This document shows positions 41,275 to 50,329 of a DNA stretch of 64,000 nucleotides, piece after piece; within the stretch, counting starts at the first letter, position 1, and the number at the start of each line of letters is the position of its first letter. The DNA lies in assembly GCF_003966715.1 (NCBI RefSeq), contig NZ_AP018907.1, positions 1,414,001-1,478,000 on the forward strand, in the 5' to 3' direction. The stretch is from Blastochloris tepida (GTDB taxonomy: Bacteria; Pseudomonadota; Alphaproteobacteria; Rhizobiales; Xanthobacteraceae). The notes beneath the pieces are model-generated. The model searched no databases, was not told the DNA's origin, and saw only the letters and a list, made by a program, of their open reading frames with translations. The translations under genes and the position numbers were made by a program.

Positions 41275-41556
41275 TCAATGGTAGTCCGTGATTTCGACGT
41301 CGGCGGCATTGCCGTCGCGCCAGACGAAGCACACGCGGAATTGGTCGTTCACGCGAATGGCGTACTGGCCGGCGCGATCCCCTTTCAGGGCTTCCAGCCG
41401 GTTGGCGGGCGGAACGCGGAGAGCATCGATCGTGACGGCGGCGTTCAGCATGGCGAGCTTGCGTTGCGCCACCCGCGCGAGGTCCGCCGGGAAGCCCTTG
41501 CCGACGGCGCCATTCCACACCGCTTCCGTCAGCTTGTCCTTGAAATTCAGGATCAT
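41275..41556 (-). CDS. higB: HigB/RelE-family toxin
   Basis: 93 residues. MILNFKDKLTEAVWNGAVGK, RVAQRKLAMLNAAVTIDALR, LEALKGDRAGQYAIRVNDQF, RVCFVWRDGNAADVEITDYH are the HigB signature; the final Arg/Tyr/His region is the mRNA-cutting site. Cleaves mRNA on the ribosome when free of antitoxin. Confidence 0.9.
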   Translation of the reverse strand: MILNFKDKLTEAVWNGAVGKGFPADLARVAQRKLAMLNAAVTIDALRVPPANRLEALKGDRAGQYAIRVNDQFRVCFVWRDGNAADVEITDYH

Positions 41557-41579
41557 CCCGCATCCCGTCTCGGCGAGAT

Positions 41580-41632
41580 AACGTATCGTGCCGCGATACG
41601 TTCGGCAAGGCGGCGTATCTTGCGGAGATACG
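41580..41632. promoter_or_regulatory. Twin operators of higBA
   Basis: Operator 1: AACGTATCG-TGCCG-CGATACGTT (41580-41602). Operator 2: CGTATCT-TGCGG-AGATACG (41614-41632). Same half-sites and 5-base spacer, centres 32 bases apart (three turns), upstream of higB and also upstream of the divergent lipocalin gene. Confidence 0.8.
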
Positions 41633-41712
41633 TTTCTGGTGTGCTGGTTTCAGCAAAAGTTGCTATGGTTGCAAGTGTCGCTGTCGGGTCACCATCGAAT
41701 CCGGGGGCAGGG

Positions 41713-42222
41713 ATGTCTGCGAGCATTGCGCGGTTTGTGCGCCGGATCGGCGCGCTTGTGGTGATGGCGCTCGGGCTGATGCCGGCCGAAGCCGGCGCCA
41801 TCTCGCCGGAGCGCTTCCTCGGCACTTGGCATGAGGTCGCCCGCATCGAGCCGCTGTTCGAGCGCGGGCTGGTGCGGGTCAGCGCCACCTATGGCCGGCT
41901 GCCGGACGGGCGGGTCTCGGTGTACAACCGCGGCTTCGACCCCGTGAGCCGCCAGTGGCGCAGCATCCAGGGCACGGCGCGCTTCATCGGCGATCCGCGC
42001 GAGGGTCGGCTGGCGGTGACGTTCTTCCCGCCCTTTTCCGCCGGGCTGAACATCGTGGCGGTGGCGCCGGATTATTCCTGGGCGGTGCTGACCGGCGACG
42101 GGCGGCTGTTCGCGTGGCTCTTGGCGCGCTCGGCCAATCCGTCGCGGGCGGTGCGCCAGCGGCTGCTGGCGGCGGCGGCCAAGGCCGGCGTCGCGGTCGA
42201 CCGGCTCACCTTTCCGCAGTGA
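41713..42222 (+). CDS. Lipocalin (Blc-like)
   Basis: 169 residues from ATG 41713 with a G-rich upstream stretch. A signal peptide (RRIGALVVMALGLMPAEAGA) is followed by the lipocalin motif SPERFLGTWHEVARIEPLFE, GTARFIGDPREGRLAVTFFP and PDYSWAVLTGDGRLFAWLLA. Binds lipids or other small hydrophobic molecules at the outer membrane or periplasm. Lipobox Cys is not obvious, so probably soluble. Confidence 0.85.
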   Translation: MSASIARFVRRIGALVVMALGLMPAEAGAISPERFLGTWHEVARIEPLFERGLVRVSATYGRLPDGRVSVYNRGFDPVSRQWRSIQGTARFIGDPREGRLAVTFFPPFSAGLNIVAVAPDYSWAVLTGDGRLFAWLLARSANPSRAVRQRLLAAAAKAGVAVDRLTFPQ

Positions 42223-42288
42223 TTTCTGCCGCGATGCGGGGGTGACCGGGCCGGCCACCGCCGGAGGATCGGGCGCGCGGGCTGGAAA

Positions 42289-42363
<75 letters not shown>

Positions 42364-42659
42364 CCACGGACACGAACGCCACGCTGCGCGAAAACGGCTA
42401 GCAGCCCTCCTGGTTTGGCGCAAGCGGCAGCGCGGCAATGGGCGCCGCGTCAACCGACTGTTCACCATCCTGACGGAAATATGGTGCCTCGAATCCGGCC
42501 CCGGACGCGGGCGGTCCGAACCCGGCGCCGGTCGATGCGGATGCCGGGACAATTCGGCCCGCGGCGTTCCAGGTTTGGAGACGACATTCCACGACACTCG
42601 CAACCTGGGTGTCGAACGGGCATCCGCAGAGGGTCGGGGCTCCCCGACCAGGAGGCATC
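42364..42659 (+). other. Intergenic region upstream of the secreted protein
   Basis: 296 bases with no gene seen on either strand; the open frames here lack ribosome-binding sites and typical codon use. Holds the upstream region of the tRNA-Thr gene and CAGGAGG for the next gene; no convincing -35/-10 pair for either. Confidence 0.4.
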
Positions 42660-43265
42660 ATGCGCGTCTCGCTCGCCGCCCTCGTGGCGCTGCCGTGGGC
42701 CGTTCTGGCCGGGGGGCCGGCCTTGGCCGACTGGACGCCGGTCCAGCTCGGGCCGGGCGGGCCGATCATCGAGCAGGATTGGGGCCTCTACCGCCCCGGC
42801 CACGGCAGCCCGCGCATCCTCGACGGGCCGATCCTGATGCCGGTCCCGCGGCCGATCGGCATGCCCGAGCCGCTGCGCGTCCATTATGAAATGTTCTACG
42901 CCCGGCGCGGGTTCGTGCAGGGCATGCCGCCGAACGACGGGATCGTGCGCAAGGACACGCCGCCCTCGACGCGGTCCGGCGCGGTCCAGCAGGGCTGGGT
43001 CGGGCAGGTGTGGTCGGAGCCGACGTGGCAGCATTACTTCCCCGGCGGCGTCGAGCCCGGCGATCAGCCGGCGCCCAAGCCGGCCTCGGCGCCCAGGCCG
43101 GCGGAGCCGTTCTTCCGCATGTGGACGACGCCGACCATGCCGGACGTGCAGCCGACGCCGCCCTATAGCGGGCCGGATGCCGTCTACGCCCCGCAGATGG
43201 GGCCGCCCGGCCCTCCGGGGCCGCCAGGCCCGCGCCCGCCCGGACCGTGGCCACGGCCGCGCTGA
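42660..43265 (+). CDS. Secreted proline-rich hypothetical protein
   Basis: 201 residues from ATG 42660 with CAGGAGG upstream. A signal peptide (MRVSLAALVALPWAVLAGG) is followed by a Pro/Gly-rich chain with MGPPGPPGPPGPRPPGPWPR at the C-terminus, collagen-like in composition. Segments such as VHYEMFYARRGFVQGMPPND may be structured. Cell-envelope or extracellular; function unknown. Confidence 0.7.
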   Translation: MRVSLAALVALPWAVLAGGPALADWTPVQLGPGGPIIEQDWGLYRPGHGSPRILDGPILMPVPRPIGMPEPLRVHYEMFYARRGFVQGMPPNDGIVRKDTPPSTRSGAVQQGWVGQVWSEPTWQHYFPGGVEPGDQPAPKPASAPRPAEPFFRMWTTPTMPDVQPTPPYSGPDAVYAPQMGPPGPPGPPGPRPPGPWPRPR

Positions 43266-43404
43266 GACGATTAAACCGAACGGGTCCGGGGCAACCCGAC
43301 CCCAACGACCGCCGTCGGCGAAGTGCTTCCATCGCCGGCGGATCGGGTTTCCGGTGGCAAGCCGAGACGGCTTCCGGCCAGTTTCGGGTTTCGTCCCTCG
43401 AAGT

Positions 43405-43528
43405 CCCCCCACCCCCGACCCCTCCCCACCGCTCGCGAAGCTCGCGGGGGGAGGGGAGAAGCAAGATGCCTCTTCTCCCCTCCCCCCATGAACGCAGTGA
43501 ATGGCGGGGAGGGGTCGGGGGTGGGGGG
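43405..43528. repeat. Nested C/G-rich inverted repeat element
   Basis: Outer arms 43405-43430 and 43503-43528 match at 25 of 26 positions (CCCCCCACCCCCGACCC... and its complement). Inside, GGGGGGAGGGGAGAAG (43446-43461) pairs perfectly with 43472-43487. Two stacked hairpins; a common intergenic element of rhizobial genomes. Confidence 0.75.
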
Positions 43529-43577
43529 CAGAACGCCCCGGCGGCCTGGAGTGGGTCCCTGCGGGCCGGAAACCGCA

Positions 43578-44564
43578 TCAGCGCTTGATGGCGCGGCTGG
43601 CGACATAGAGCGCCAGCGCCGCGGCGTTGGAGACGTTGAGGCTGTCGATGCGGCCCGGCAGGTCGATGCGGCCCAGCCGGTCGCAGGTCTCGCGGGTCTT
43701 CTGGCGCAGGCCCTTGCCCTCGGCGCCCAGCACCAGCGCCACCGGCGCGCTCAGTTCGAGGTCGCCCAGTTCGACGTCGCCGTTGGAATCGAGCCCGACC
43801 AGCGTGAAGCCGCGGTCGCGCAGGCCCTCCAGCGCGCGGGCGAGGTTCTGCACGGTGACCAGCGGCGTGTGCTCCAGCCCGCCCGAGGCGGCCTTGGCCA
43901 GCACGCCGGTGGCCTCGGGCGAATGGCGGTTGGTGGTGACGATGGCGCGCACCGCGAACGCCGCCGCCGAGCGCACGATGGCCCCGACATTGTGCGGATC
44001 GGTGACCTGATCGAGCACCAGCACGATGCCGTCGGTGGGCACGGCGTCGAGCTCGGGCGACTCCAGCGGATCGCACTCGGCATAGAGCCCCTGATGGACG
44101 GCATCGGCGCTGACCAGCCGGTCGATCTCGGCCGGCCGCACGATCTCCGGCGACGGATCGAGCAGGCCCGCCTCGGCGAGGCGCTTGGCGGCGTTCTCGG
44201 TGGCGAGCAGCCGGCGGATGCGGCGCGCCGGGTTGCGCAGCGCCTCGGACACCGGGTGCCAGCCATAGAGGATGATGAGGCTGTCGTCGCGGCGCGCCCG
44301 CTCGCGGCCGCCGCGCGGCCCGCCCTTGGCCGGGAAGGGCCGGCCGCCCGAGCGGCCCTTGCCGCCGAATGGCCGGCCCGCGCCGGACCATGGTCCGGAT
44401 TTCGAGCGGGATTTCGCCCCGGATTTGGCGGCGGTGGCCGGGCGGCGCGAGTCGGCCCAGCCGCCGACGGACGAGTCGTCGGGGAGGTCGTCCGGCAGAT
44501 CGTGATCGCCGGGGGCGGTGTCGGAATTGTCGGAAGGTGCTTGGGGCGAAGGTGCTTGGGGCAT
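43578..44564 (-). CDS. rlmB: 23S rRNA (guanosine-2'-O)-methyltransferase RlmB (SpoU/TrmH family)
   Basis: 328 residues. A disordered, basic N-terminus (about 100 residues, Gly/Arg/Lys-rich) precedes the substrate-binding LYGWHPVSEALRNP. The SPOUT core follows: LVLDQVTDPHNVGAIVRSAA, GLEHTPLVTVQNLARALEGL, LVLGAEGKGLRQKTRETCD, DLPGRIDSLNVSNAAALAL. Methylates G2251 of 23S rRNA (E. coli numbering). Confidence 0.9.
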   Translation of the reverse strand: MPQAPSPQAPSDNSDTAPGDHDLPDDLPDDSSVGGWADSRRPATAAKSGAKSRSKSGPWSGAGRPFGGKGRSGGRPFPAKGGPRGGRERARRDDSLIILYGWHPVSEALRNPARRIRRLLATENAAKRLAEAGLLDPSPEIVRPAEIDRLVSADAVHQGLYAECDPLESPELDAVPTDGIVLVLDQVTDPHNVGAIVRSAAAFAVRAIVTTNRHSPEATGVLAKAASGGLEHTPLVTVQNLARALEGLRDRGFTLVGLDSNGDVELGDLELSAPVALVLGAEGKGLRQKTRETCDRLGRIDLPGRIDSLNVSNAAALALYVASRAIKR

Positions 44565-44715
44565 GGCGCCGTCTTCTCACGCCGCCCGCCCGCCGGCAAG
44601 ACACGCAGGCCCGGCGCAGGGGAGGGACGCCCGCCGCGCACGGCCCAGGGCAGGTCCTTGACCCGATATTCCGCGCCGAAGCGGTGTCCACGCTTGTGGA
44701 GAATGCTCTGGCGTG

Positions 44716-44744
44716 TTGACAGGGGCGGATCCGACCACCATAAG
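44716..44744 (+). promoter_or_regulatory. Promoter of tRNA-Tyr
   Basis: TTGACA (44716-44721), 17 bases, CATAAG (44739-44744), 57 bases upstream of the tRNA-Tyr gene. Confidence 0.7.
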
Positions 44745-44800
44745 ACCGCCCACCGAGCCGGTTCCGCAGCCGAATGGCGACTGCGCGGAACGAGCGGTGC

Positions 44801-44885
44801 GGGGGAGTGTCCCGAGCGGCAAAGGGGGCGGACTGTAAATCCGCTGGCTATGCCTTCGTAGGTTCGAGTCCTACCTCCCCCACCA
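44801..44885 (+). tRNA. tRNA-Tyr (anticodon GUA)
   Basis: 85 bases with a long variable arm, acceptor GGGGGAG/CTCCCCC, anticodon loop CTGTAAA (anticodon GUA) and encoded CCA at 44883-44885. Confidence 0.95.
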
Positions 44886-45082
44886 TTCTTTTGATTTTCA
44901 GCAAAATCAATGGCTTGCGGCAGGGCGAACGGTCGGCCGACGCCACGGCTTGGCCATCTGCGGCCGCACCACGCGGCCAGGATCGCCGGCCTGTCCGCCG
45001 ACAGGCGGCCGCCGCGCTGCCGCTGGCCTCGCGCCAATCCCCTGCGGATGGCGCCGACGAGACCCGCCGCGTGCCGCGCGCC

Positions 45083-45111
45083 TTGACGCCTCCGGGGAAA
45101 TTTGAAATCTA
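45083..45111 (+). promoter_or_regulatory. Probable promoter of tRNA-Gly
   Basis: TTGACG (45083-45088), 17 bases, AATCTA (45106-45111), 37 bases upstream of the tRNA. The -10 is weak. Confidence 0.5.
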
Positions 45112-45147
45112 CATCCGACCGGCCGCGCCTGCGGCCGGTGTGGCGGC

Positions 45148-45221
45148 GCGGGTGTAGCTCAATGGTAGAGCAACAGCCTTCCAAGCTGATGACGAGGGTT
45201 CGATTCCCTTCACCCGCTCCA
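45148..45221 (+). tRNA. tRNA-Gly (anticodon UCC)
   Basis: 74 bases; acceptor GCGGGTG/CACCCGC, anticodon arm with loop CTTCCAA (anticodon UCC) and encoded CCA. In many relatives tuf follows; here it does not. Confidence 0.95.
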
Positions 45222-45291
45222 GACCTTCCAGGCGCCTGAGACCGGCGAGACGTTATATCAACGGCCGCGAGCGCGGGCCGTTGGGTCCGGT

Positions 45292-45420
45292 CGCGGATTT
45301 TCACGAAATCTCTGATTTCCCAAAAGAAAATCCGCGAGAGTCAACGGCACCACGCGTCAGCGTTTGGGCCGTTGGCATTAGAGCGTGATCCGATCCGACT
45401 GCATCAGATCGGACGCTCTA
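45292..45420. repeat. Intergenic palindromic elements
   Basis: CGCGGATTTTC (45292-45302) pairs with GAAAATCCGCG (45326-45336). A second, rhizobial-type element runs 45380-45420: AGAGCG...CGATC, ...GATCGG...CGCTCT. No gene to 45706 on either strand looks real. Confidence 0.65.
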
Positions 45421-45705
45421 AGTTTCTGGTTTGTCGCATTTTCGCTGACGCGGCCCTTCGGGTCTTTCGCGCAACCGGTATCCACTTGCGCGGAAAATGC
45501 TCCAGGCGCCGGACGATCTCCAGCCGATTCGACCGCGATCCCGGGCACGATCCAGCCGTCCGCGCGCCGGCAACCTCTCTTCGGGATAACGGGCTGTGAA
45601 GGCCTGGAGCGTCCGCCGATCGGACCGGATCAGGCGGACGGTCTGGGTTCTGCGCCTACCGCATTCTCTTCCGCAAGACCGGTTCCCACGTTTGCGGAGA
45701 AGGGT

Positions 45706-46113
45706 TCAGTTCGGCGGCGGCGGGTCGGCCAGTTCCTCGATCAGATCGACGACGCGGCGGCGGACGTTGGGGCTCTTGATCCGGGTGAAGGCGCGGGTGA
45801 GCGCGAGGCCCTCGGACGAGGCCAGGAATTCGGCGACGTAGGCGGGGGAGGGGCCGTCGGCAAAGCCGCCGGCGTCGCCGATGTCGGGTGCACCCTCGAA
45901 GAAGAACGACACAGACACGCCAAGCGTCTTGGCGATCTGCTGCAGCCGGCTGGCGCCGATGCGGTTGGTGCCCTTCTCGTACTTCTGGACCTGCTGGAAG
46001 GTGATGCCGAGCGCGTCCCCAAGCTTCTCCTGGCTCATGCCGATCATCATCCGCCGCATGCGAACGCGCGCGCCCACATGCTTGTCGGTCGGGTTCGGGG
46101 ATTTCGCGGACAT
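45706..46113 (-). CDS. XRE-family transcriptional regulator
   Basis: 135 residues from ATG 46113. Helix-turn-helix at about 15-70: MMIGMSQEKLGDALGITFQQ, VQKYEKGTNRIGASRLQQIA, a common alphaproteobacterial regulator form. The C-terminal part is helical and acidic with Pro at the end. Ligand and target unknown. Divergent from the AT-rich region. Confidence 0.9.
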   Translation of the reverse strand: MSAKSPNPTDKHVGARVRMRRMMIGMSQEKLGDALGITFQQVQKYEKGTNRIGASRLQQIAKTLGVSVSFFFEGAPDIGDAGGFADGPSPAYVAEFLASSEGLALTRAFTRIKSPNVRRRVVDLIEELADPPPPN

Positions 46114-46750
46114 CAGAGGCACTCCGAGAACACGGCCAGATTCGCTAATTCATTAAACGGACATGTATTTTTATTCGAGACAATCCATATATCAATTGAT
46201 GGGTTATCCGCTAGGCGGCAGGCGAGTCAACTCGTGTGGAAAACTGCGGACGCTTACGCCCCGTCAGCATTAATGGTTTATATTTTGCTCGTGTCTACCT
46301 GTAATTGAAAATCAATTCTCCAGATGATTCGCAATACCTGAGCAGAGCAACTGTTCGTGAGCGAAATGCTTCTCTAAATTGTAGAGAAATACATTTACAA
46401 CCTAAGGGACGCCGGCAGCCTGCCCGCCTTTCGCCGCGGCGTTTGCTTTCGCCCGGAGGCCAATCGGCCCGCGACCCGCGGCCGGCTTGGCGGCGGCGAG
46501 TTCGCTTGCACCAAGTTAGTTGTAGCATCTCCGTTGCCGTATCTTGGACCTCATATTCTTGACTTTGGATAGGTTGCGTCTCTTGCCAGTCTCGCGTCGC
46601 CCGGGCTGCGCCGGACGGTTGAAGTGCGGATATTGCCGAGCATCATTGTCGCGAAATATTTGAGCGGCCCCTTCAATCGTCCGTTGATTTGCCGCGCCGG
46701 TTGCATACATCCCTCAAGCGACCCCCGAAGTTCATTGTGCGAATTGATTG
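46114..46750. other. AT-rich intergenic region
   Basis: 637 bases without a gene. From about 46135 to 46400 the composition is much richer in A/T than the flanks. Contains palindrome ATCAATTGAT (46191-46200) and TTCTCTA-AATTG-TAGAGAA (46370-46388), which may be operators of the adjacent XRE and GntR genes. Confidence 0.55.
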
Positions 46751-47524
46751 ATGACTGCACCTAATTACCGGCGCAGCTTCTTCCCGCGCTATGCCCAGGT
46801 GGCTGCCGACCTTCGCCGGCGCATCGAGGCCGGCGAGTGGAGGTATGGCGACCGGCTGCCGCCGCTGGAGGTGTTCGAAGCGCAGTTCGACGTCGCCCGT
46901 GTGACCATCCGCCAGGCCATGGAAATCCTCGAGAAGGAGGGGCTGGTGCGGCGGGTGCAGGGCAAGGGGACGTTCGTCCTCCACAAGGCCAACGACAAGC
47001 GTTGGCTGGTGATGGACCTGCACCTCGACGGGCTGATGCGCTTCGCCTTTACGGTTACATCGCGGCTGACCGCCGAGCCGGCGGAGGCGGAGCTGCCGCC
47101 GCTGCGGCCGGACGAGGGCAGGCCGGCGCCGGCCTATGTGAAGCTGGAGAACATCCAGTTCCGCGACGTGCTGCCGTTCGCCGTGTCGCGCCTGTGGGTG
47201 GCGAGCGAGCTTTACGCCGCGGCGCCCGAGCGCTTCCGTACCGAGACGGTGATCGTCGTGGTCTATTCGCTGCTCGGCGAGCGCATCACCCAGGCGCGCC
47301 AGACCTTCTCCATCGATTCCGCGTCCAACCACATCGCCAAGCTGCTGAAGGTCGGCATCGGCTTTCCCACCGCCGAGTCGCGCATCACCATCGTCGATGA
47401 CGCCGGTCGGCTCGCCTATCTCGGCCTGAGCTCGATCCGCGGCGACTGCGTGCAGTTCGAGGCCGACCTCACCCGCGGCCGGCAGGTCCGGCAACAGCAG
47501 CCGGCCGCGGACCGGAACGGCTGA
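46751..47524 (+). CDS. GntR-family regulator with UTRA domain
   Basis: 257 residues from ATG 46751. N-terminal winged helix (RYAQVAADLRRRIEAGEWRY, GDRLPPLEVFEAQFDVARVT, IRQAMEILEKEGLVRRVQGK), then a UTRA effector domain (VVVYSLLGERITQARQTFSI, ITIVDDAGRLAYLGLSSIRG). HutC/FarR subfamily; the effector is unknown. No adjacent operon gives a target. Confidence 0.9.
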   Translation: MTAPNYRRSFFPRYAQVAADLRRRIEAGEWRYGDRLPPLEVFEAQFDVARVTIRQAMEILEKEGLVRRVQGKGTFVLHKANDKRWLVMDLHLDGLMRFAFTVTSRLTAEPAEAELPPLRPDEGRPAPAYVKLENIQFRDVLPFAVSRLWVASELYAAAPERFRTETVIVVVYSLLGERITQARQTFSIDSASNHIAKLLKVGIGFPTAESRITIVDDAGRLAYLGLSSIRGDCVQFEADLTRGRQVRQQQPAADRNG

Positions 47525-47598
47525 CGGCGGGGCCGCGCCGGCAACCGGCAGCAGGCGCGGCCTCGCTGGCCGAACCTGCTCCGTGGCCGAGCCTGTTC

Positions 47599-47610
47599 AT
47601 ACGGTTTCCG
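47599..47610. repeat. Half copy of the ATACGGTTTCC repeat
   Basis: ATACGGTTTCCG at 47599-47610, without the complementary arm close by. Member of the host repeat family seen at 40717 and 61051. Confidence 0.5.
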
Positions 47611-47775
47611 TTTGATCCCTTCAGAACAACCGCAGGCCGGGAGCCGCGCTCTTTCCCTCTCCCCTTGCGGGCTACGGTATTCATGGATCTGAATCGCCTA
47701 GGCCAAGAGAGATCGAGCCGAAACGCGATCTCTTTCGGCGTGACTTACGCCTGCGGCGTCTGGCACAAGCCCGCC

Positions 47776-47870
47776 GTCGTCATGGCCGGGCTTGTCCCGG
47801 CCATCCACGTCTTTGTTTTCAAATAGGTTTTCAAGACGTGGATGCCCGCGACAAGCGCGGGCATGACGAG
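47776..47870. repeat. Palindromic intergenic element, copy 1
   Basis: Ends GTCATGGCCGGG...CCGGCCATCCACGTC and GACGTGGATGCC...GGGCATGAC are inverted-repeat arms around ~40 bases. This class (CATGGCCGGGCTTGTCCCGG core) is widespread in Alphaproteobacteria. A related copy in the opposite orientation lies at 50651-50743. Confidence 0.7.
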
Positions 47871-47985
47871 TTCAATCCTGCGGCCCCCGGTAACTGCCGA
47901 TCCACCGCGTTCTCGATGAGACATCCGCAGCCTGTCCATTAAGCCATTGATAGCTCAACACAGAATCAGATCCGTGAATGCCGTA

Positions 47986-48130
47986 GCCTTGCGGGAGAGG
48001 GTGCCGAGCGATCGTGAGATCGCGCGGCGGGTGAGGGGTGAATCTTCAAGCCCGCGTCCGCATTCACCCCTCACCCGGCTCGACCTCGCTTCGCTCGGTC
48101 TCGCCACCCTCTCCCGCAAGGGGAGAGGGA
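47986..48130. repeat. Second palindromic intergenic element
   Basis: CCTTGCGGGAGAGGGTG at the left end and CACCCTCTCCCGCAAGG at the right pair perfectly; inside, GGGTGAGGGGTGAAT pairs with ATTCACCCCTCACCC. Nested hairpins directly downstream of btuB. Confidence 0.7.
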
Positions 48131-48164
48131 AGAAAAGGCCGCGCCAATCATTCGGAGAACCGTA

Positions 48165-50153
48165 TCAATGGCCGAATTTGGCCTTCAGGCCGGCATAGAT
48201 CACCCGGCCCGGCGCGACATAGGAGAACACTTCCTCATAGGTCTCGTCGAACAGGTTGTCGCCGCGCAGGTAGATCGTGGTGTTGGGTGTCAGGTCGTAG
48301 GAGATCAGCCCGTTGACGACCGTGTAGGCGTCGAGCGCCACGCGATTGTAGACGGTGTTGTAGGTCGGCGCCGGCCAGTAGGTGTAGTTGTCGGTCATGC
48401 CGCTGTTCTGGACGACGGCGAGCGTGGCGCGGCCGCGGCCCTCGGCGAACTTGACGATCGCGCGCAGCGAGGCCGCGTTCTGCGGAACCCGGATCGCGCC
48501 GAGCGTGGTCAGCAGCGTGGTGTCGTAGGCTTCGGCGTCGGTATAGGTGTAGCTGCCCTCGATGCTGAGCCAGGAGAGCGGGTCGGCGCGCAGCGTCACC
48601 TCGACGCCCTGACGGCTGGTCGAGATCGGCGAGTTGACCACCGTGCGGGCGGTGCCGACCGTGGCGAGGGTGATCTCGTCCTCGAGGTTCATCGAGAAAT
48701 AGGTGACGTCGGCCGCCAGCCTGCCGTCGAACAGGGTCTGTTCGATGCCGAAATCCCAGCCGGTCGAGCTTTCGGGGTTCAGGCTCGGATTGGGCACGAA
48801 GTTGGAATAGTAGTAGCCGAACTGCTGCACGAAGGTCGGCTGGGTGACGCCGGTGCCGACGCTGGCGTGCAGGCGCGTGCCGTGCGCCAGCTTCTGCGAG
48901 GCGGTGAAGCGCCAAGTGGTGGCGTCCTGGAAGGCGTCAAAATCATCGTAGCGCACGGCGCCGGTCAGCGACAGGCCGGCCGGCAGGTCGATCATGTGCT
49001 CGGCGAACACGCCGGTGCGGGCGCGGGCATAGAGGTCGCCGACCGCCGGCGCCGACTGGCGGAATTCCTCGTGCTGATAGTCGGCGCCGAACGACAATGT
49101 GTTGCTGGCGCCGCCGAGCCAGGGCGTGTCGAACTTCAGCACGCTCTTGGTGTCGAAGGTGTTGCGCTGGCCGTAATAGGCCGAGTTTCCCCAGGCCGGG
49201 GAATTGTAATAGAGGTTGTTCTCGAAGGTGTTGAAGCCGACCGTCTGGATGAAGCGGCCGTCCCACAGCTTCATCGTCGCAACGGCATTGCCGATGAAGC
49301 TGTCATAGGACTGCGTGTCGGCGGTGTCCATCAGCAGGCCGTTGGTGTAGAAGTCCACATCGTCGGCCTTGGTGCCGCGGTCGGTCCAGCGGATGCCGCC
49401 CTCGACATTGAAATACTCGTTGAAATCGATGCCGGCCTTGCCGTTGACCACTGTCGAGCGGCTGCCGTCGGTTTCCGAGCCGAAGCGCGAGAAGTTGAAG
49501 CCGCGCGTGGATTCGCTCGAAACCGAGAATGCGCCATAGACCGGGCCGGTGGCGCCGCGGACCGACAGCGTGCCGCCGCCGGAATTGCGGGTGCCACCCT
49601 CGATGCGGCCGTCGAGCTGCGGCTTGGCGAGGCCGCGGCCGCTCTTGGTGATGACCGAGATCACGCCGGCCTGGGCGTTGGAGCCGTAGAGGCCGGACTG
49701 CGGGCCGCGCAGAACCTCGATGCGCTCGATGTCGTCGACCAGGAAGCCGGCGAAATCGAAGCCGCCATTCTCGACCTCGTTCACCTGGACGCCGTCGATC
49801 TGGACCAGCAGCTGATTGGGCTTCAAGCCGCGCATGCGCACCTGGGTCAGGGCGCCGGCGCCGCCGGAGGTGTTGACGGCGAGGCCCGCCGCCTCGCGCA
49901 GCGCGTCCGGCACGGTGTTGACGCCGTTGGCGCGCAGCTCGTCGCCGGTGATCACGGTGACCGCCGAGCCGACCTTGGACTCCTCGACCGGCACCTGGTT
50001 GGCGGTGATGACGACCTCGGGCAGCGACTGGTCGGATTGCGCGGCGGGCGCCGGATCGGCTGCCGACTGGGCAAGTGCAGGCAGTGCCGAAAGCGGGATC
50101 AGTGAGGTCGAGAAAAGAAGGCTCTTGAGGGCCGAGCGGACAAGGGCCGCCAT
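48165..50153 (-). CDS. btuB: TonB-dependent vitamin B12 receptor BtuB
   Basis: 662 residues from ATG 50153. A signal peptide (LLFSTSLIPLSALPALAQ) and TonB-box region (LPEVVITANQVP) precede the plug (GDELRANGVNTVPDALREAA, IERIEVLRGPQSGLYGSNAQ) and a 22-strand barrel ending GRVIYAGLKAKFGH (terminal Phe near the end as in outer-membrane barrels). The cobalamin riboswitch upstream fixes the substrate class as corrinoid. Confidence 0.93.
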   Translation of the reverse strand: MAALVRSALKSLLFSTSLIPLSALPALAQSAADPAPAAQSDQSLPEVVITANQVPVEESKVGSAVTVITGDELRANGVNTVPDALREAAGLAVNTSGGAGALTQVRMRGLKPNQLLVQIDGVQVNEVENGGFDFAGFLVDDIERIEVLRGPQSGLYGSNAQAGVISVITKSGRGLAKPQLDGRIEGGTRNSGGGTLSVRGATGPVYGAFSVSSESTRGFNFSRFGSETDGSRSTVVNGKAGIDFNEYFNVEGGIRWTDRGTKADDVDFYTNGLLMDTADTQSYDSFIGNAVATMKLWDGRFIQTVGFNTFENNLYYNSPAWGNSAYYGQRNTFDTKSVLKFDTPWLGGASNTLSFGADYQHEEFRQSAPAVGDLYARARTGVFAEHMIDLPAGLSLTGAVRYDDFDAFQDATTWRFTASQKLAHGTRLHASVGTGVTQPTFVQQFGYYYSNFVPNPSLNPESSTGWDFGIEQTLFDGRLAADVTYFSMNLEDEITLATVGTARTVVNSPISTSRQGVEVTLRADPLSWLSIEGSYTYTDAEAYDTTLLTTLGAIRVPQNAASLRAIVKFAEGRGRATLAVVQNSGMTDNYTYWPAPTYNTVYNRVALDAYTVVNGLISYDLTPNTTIYLRGDNLFDETYEEVFSYVAPGRVIYAGLKAKFGH

Positions 50154-50329
50154 GACGCGTCTCCGGGTGTCAAAGAAACGACAGGAGTCGCGGCGGCCCG
50201 GGCTCGCACCCGGCGCTGGCGTTCAGCAAGGCTTGACGAGTGGCGCATGGCCGGCCTCCGCGACAGTTCCACTGTCACCGTGCGGAGAGACCGCTCCGGT
50301 CGCGCGCCCCGCACGCCGGAAGGTGACTT

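Noticed and set aside
44774..45157. Plus frame across the tRNA-Tyr gene
   Set aside because: Runs through the tRNA and intergenic DNA; not coding.
45222..45705. Gene after tRNA-Gly (tuf expected in relatives)
   Set aside because: Only palindromic elements and short frames; no EF-Tu or other gene.
46673..47494. Long minus frame over the GntR gene
   Set aside because: Shadow; the forward strand has the complete regulator signature.
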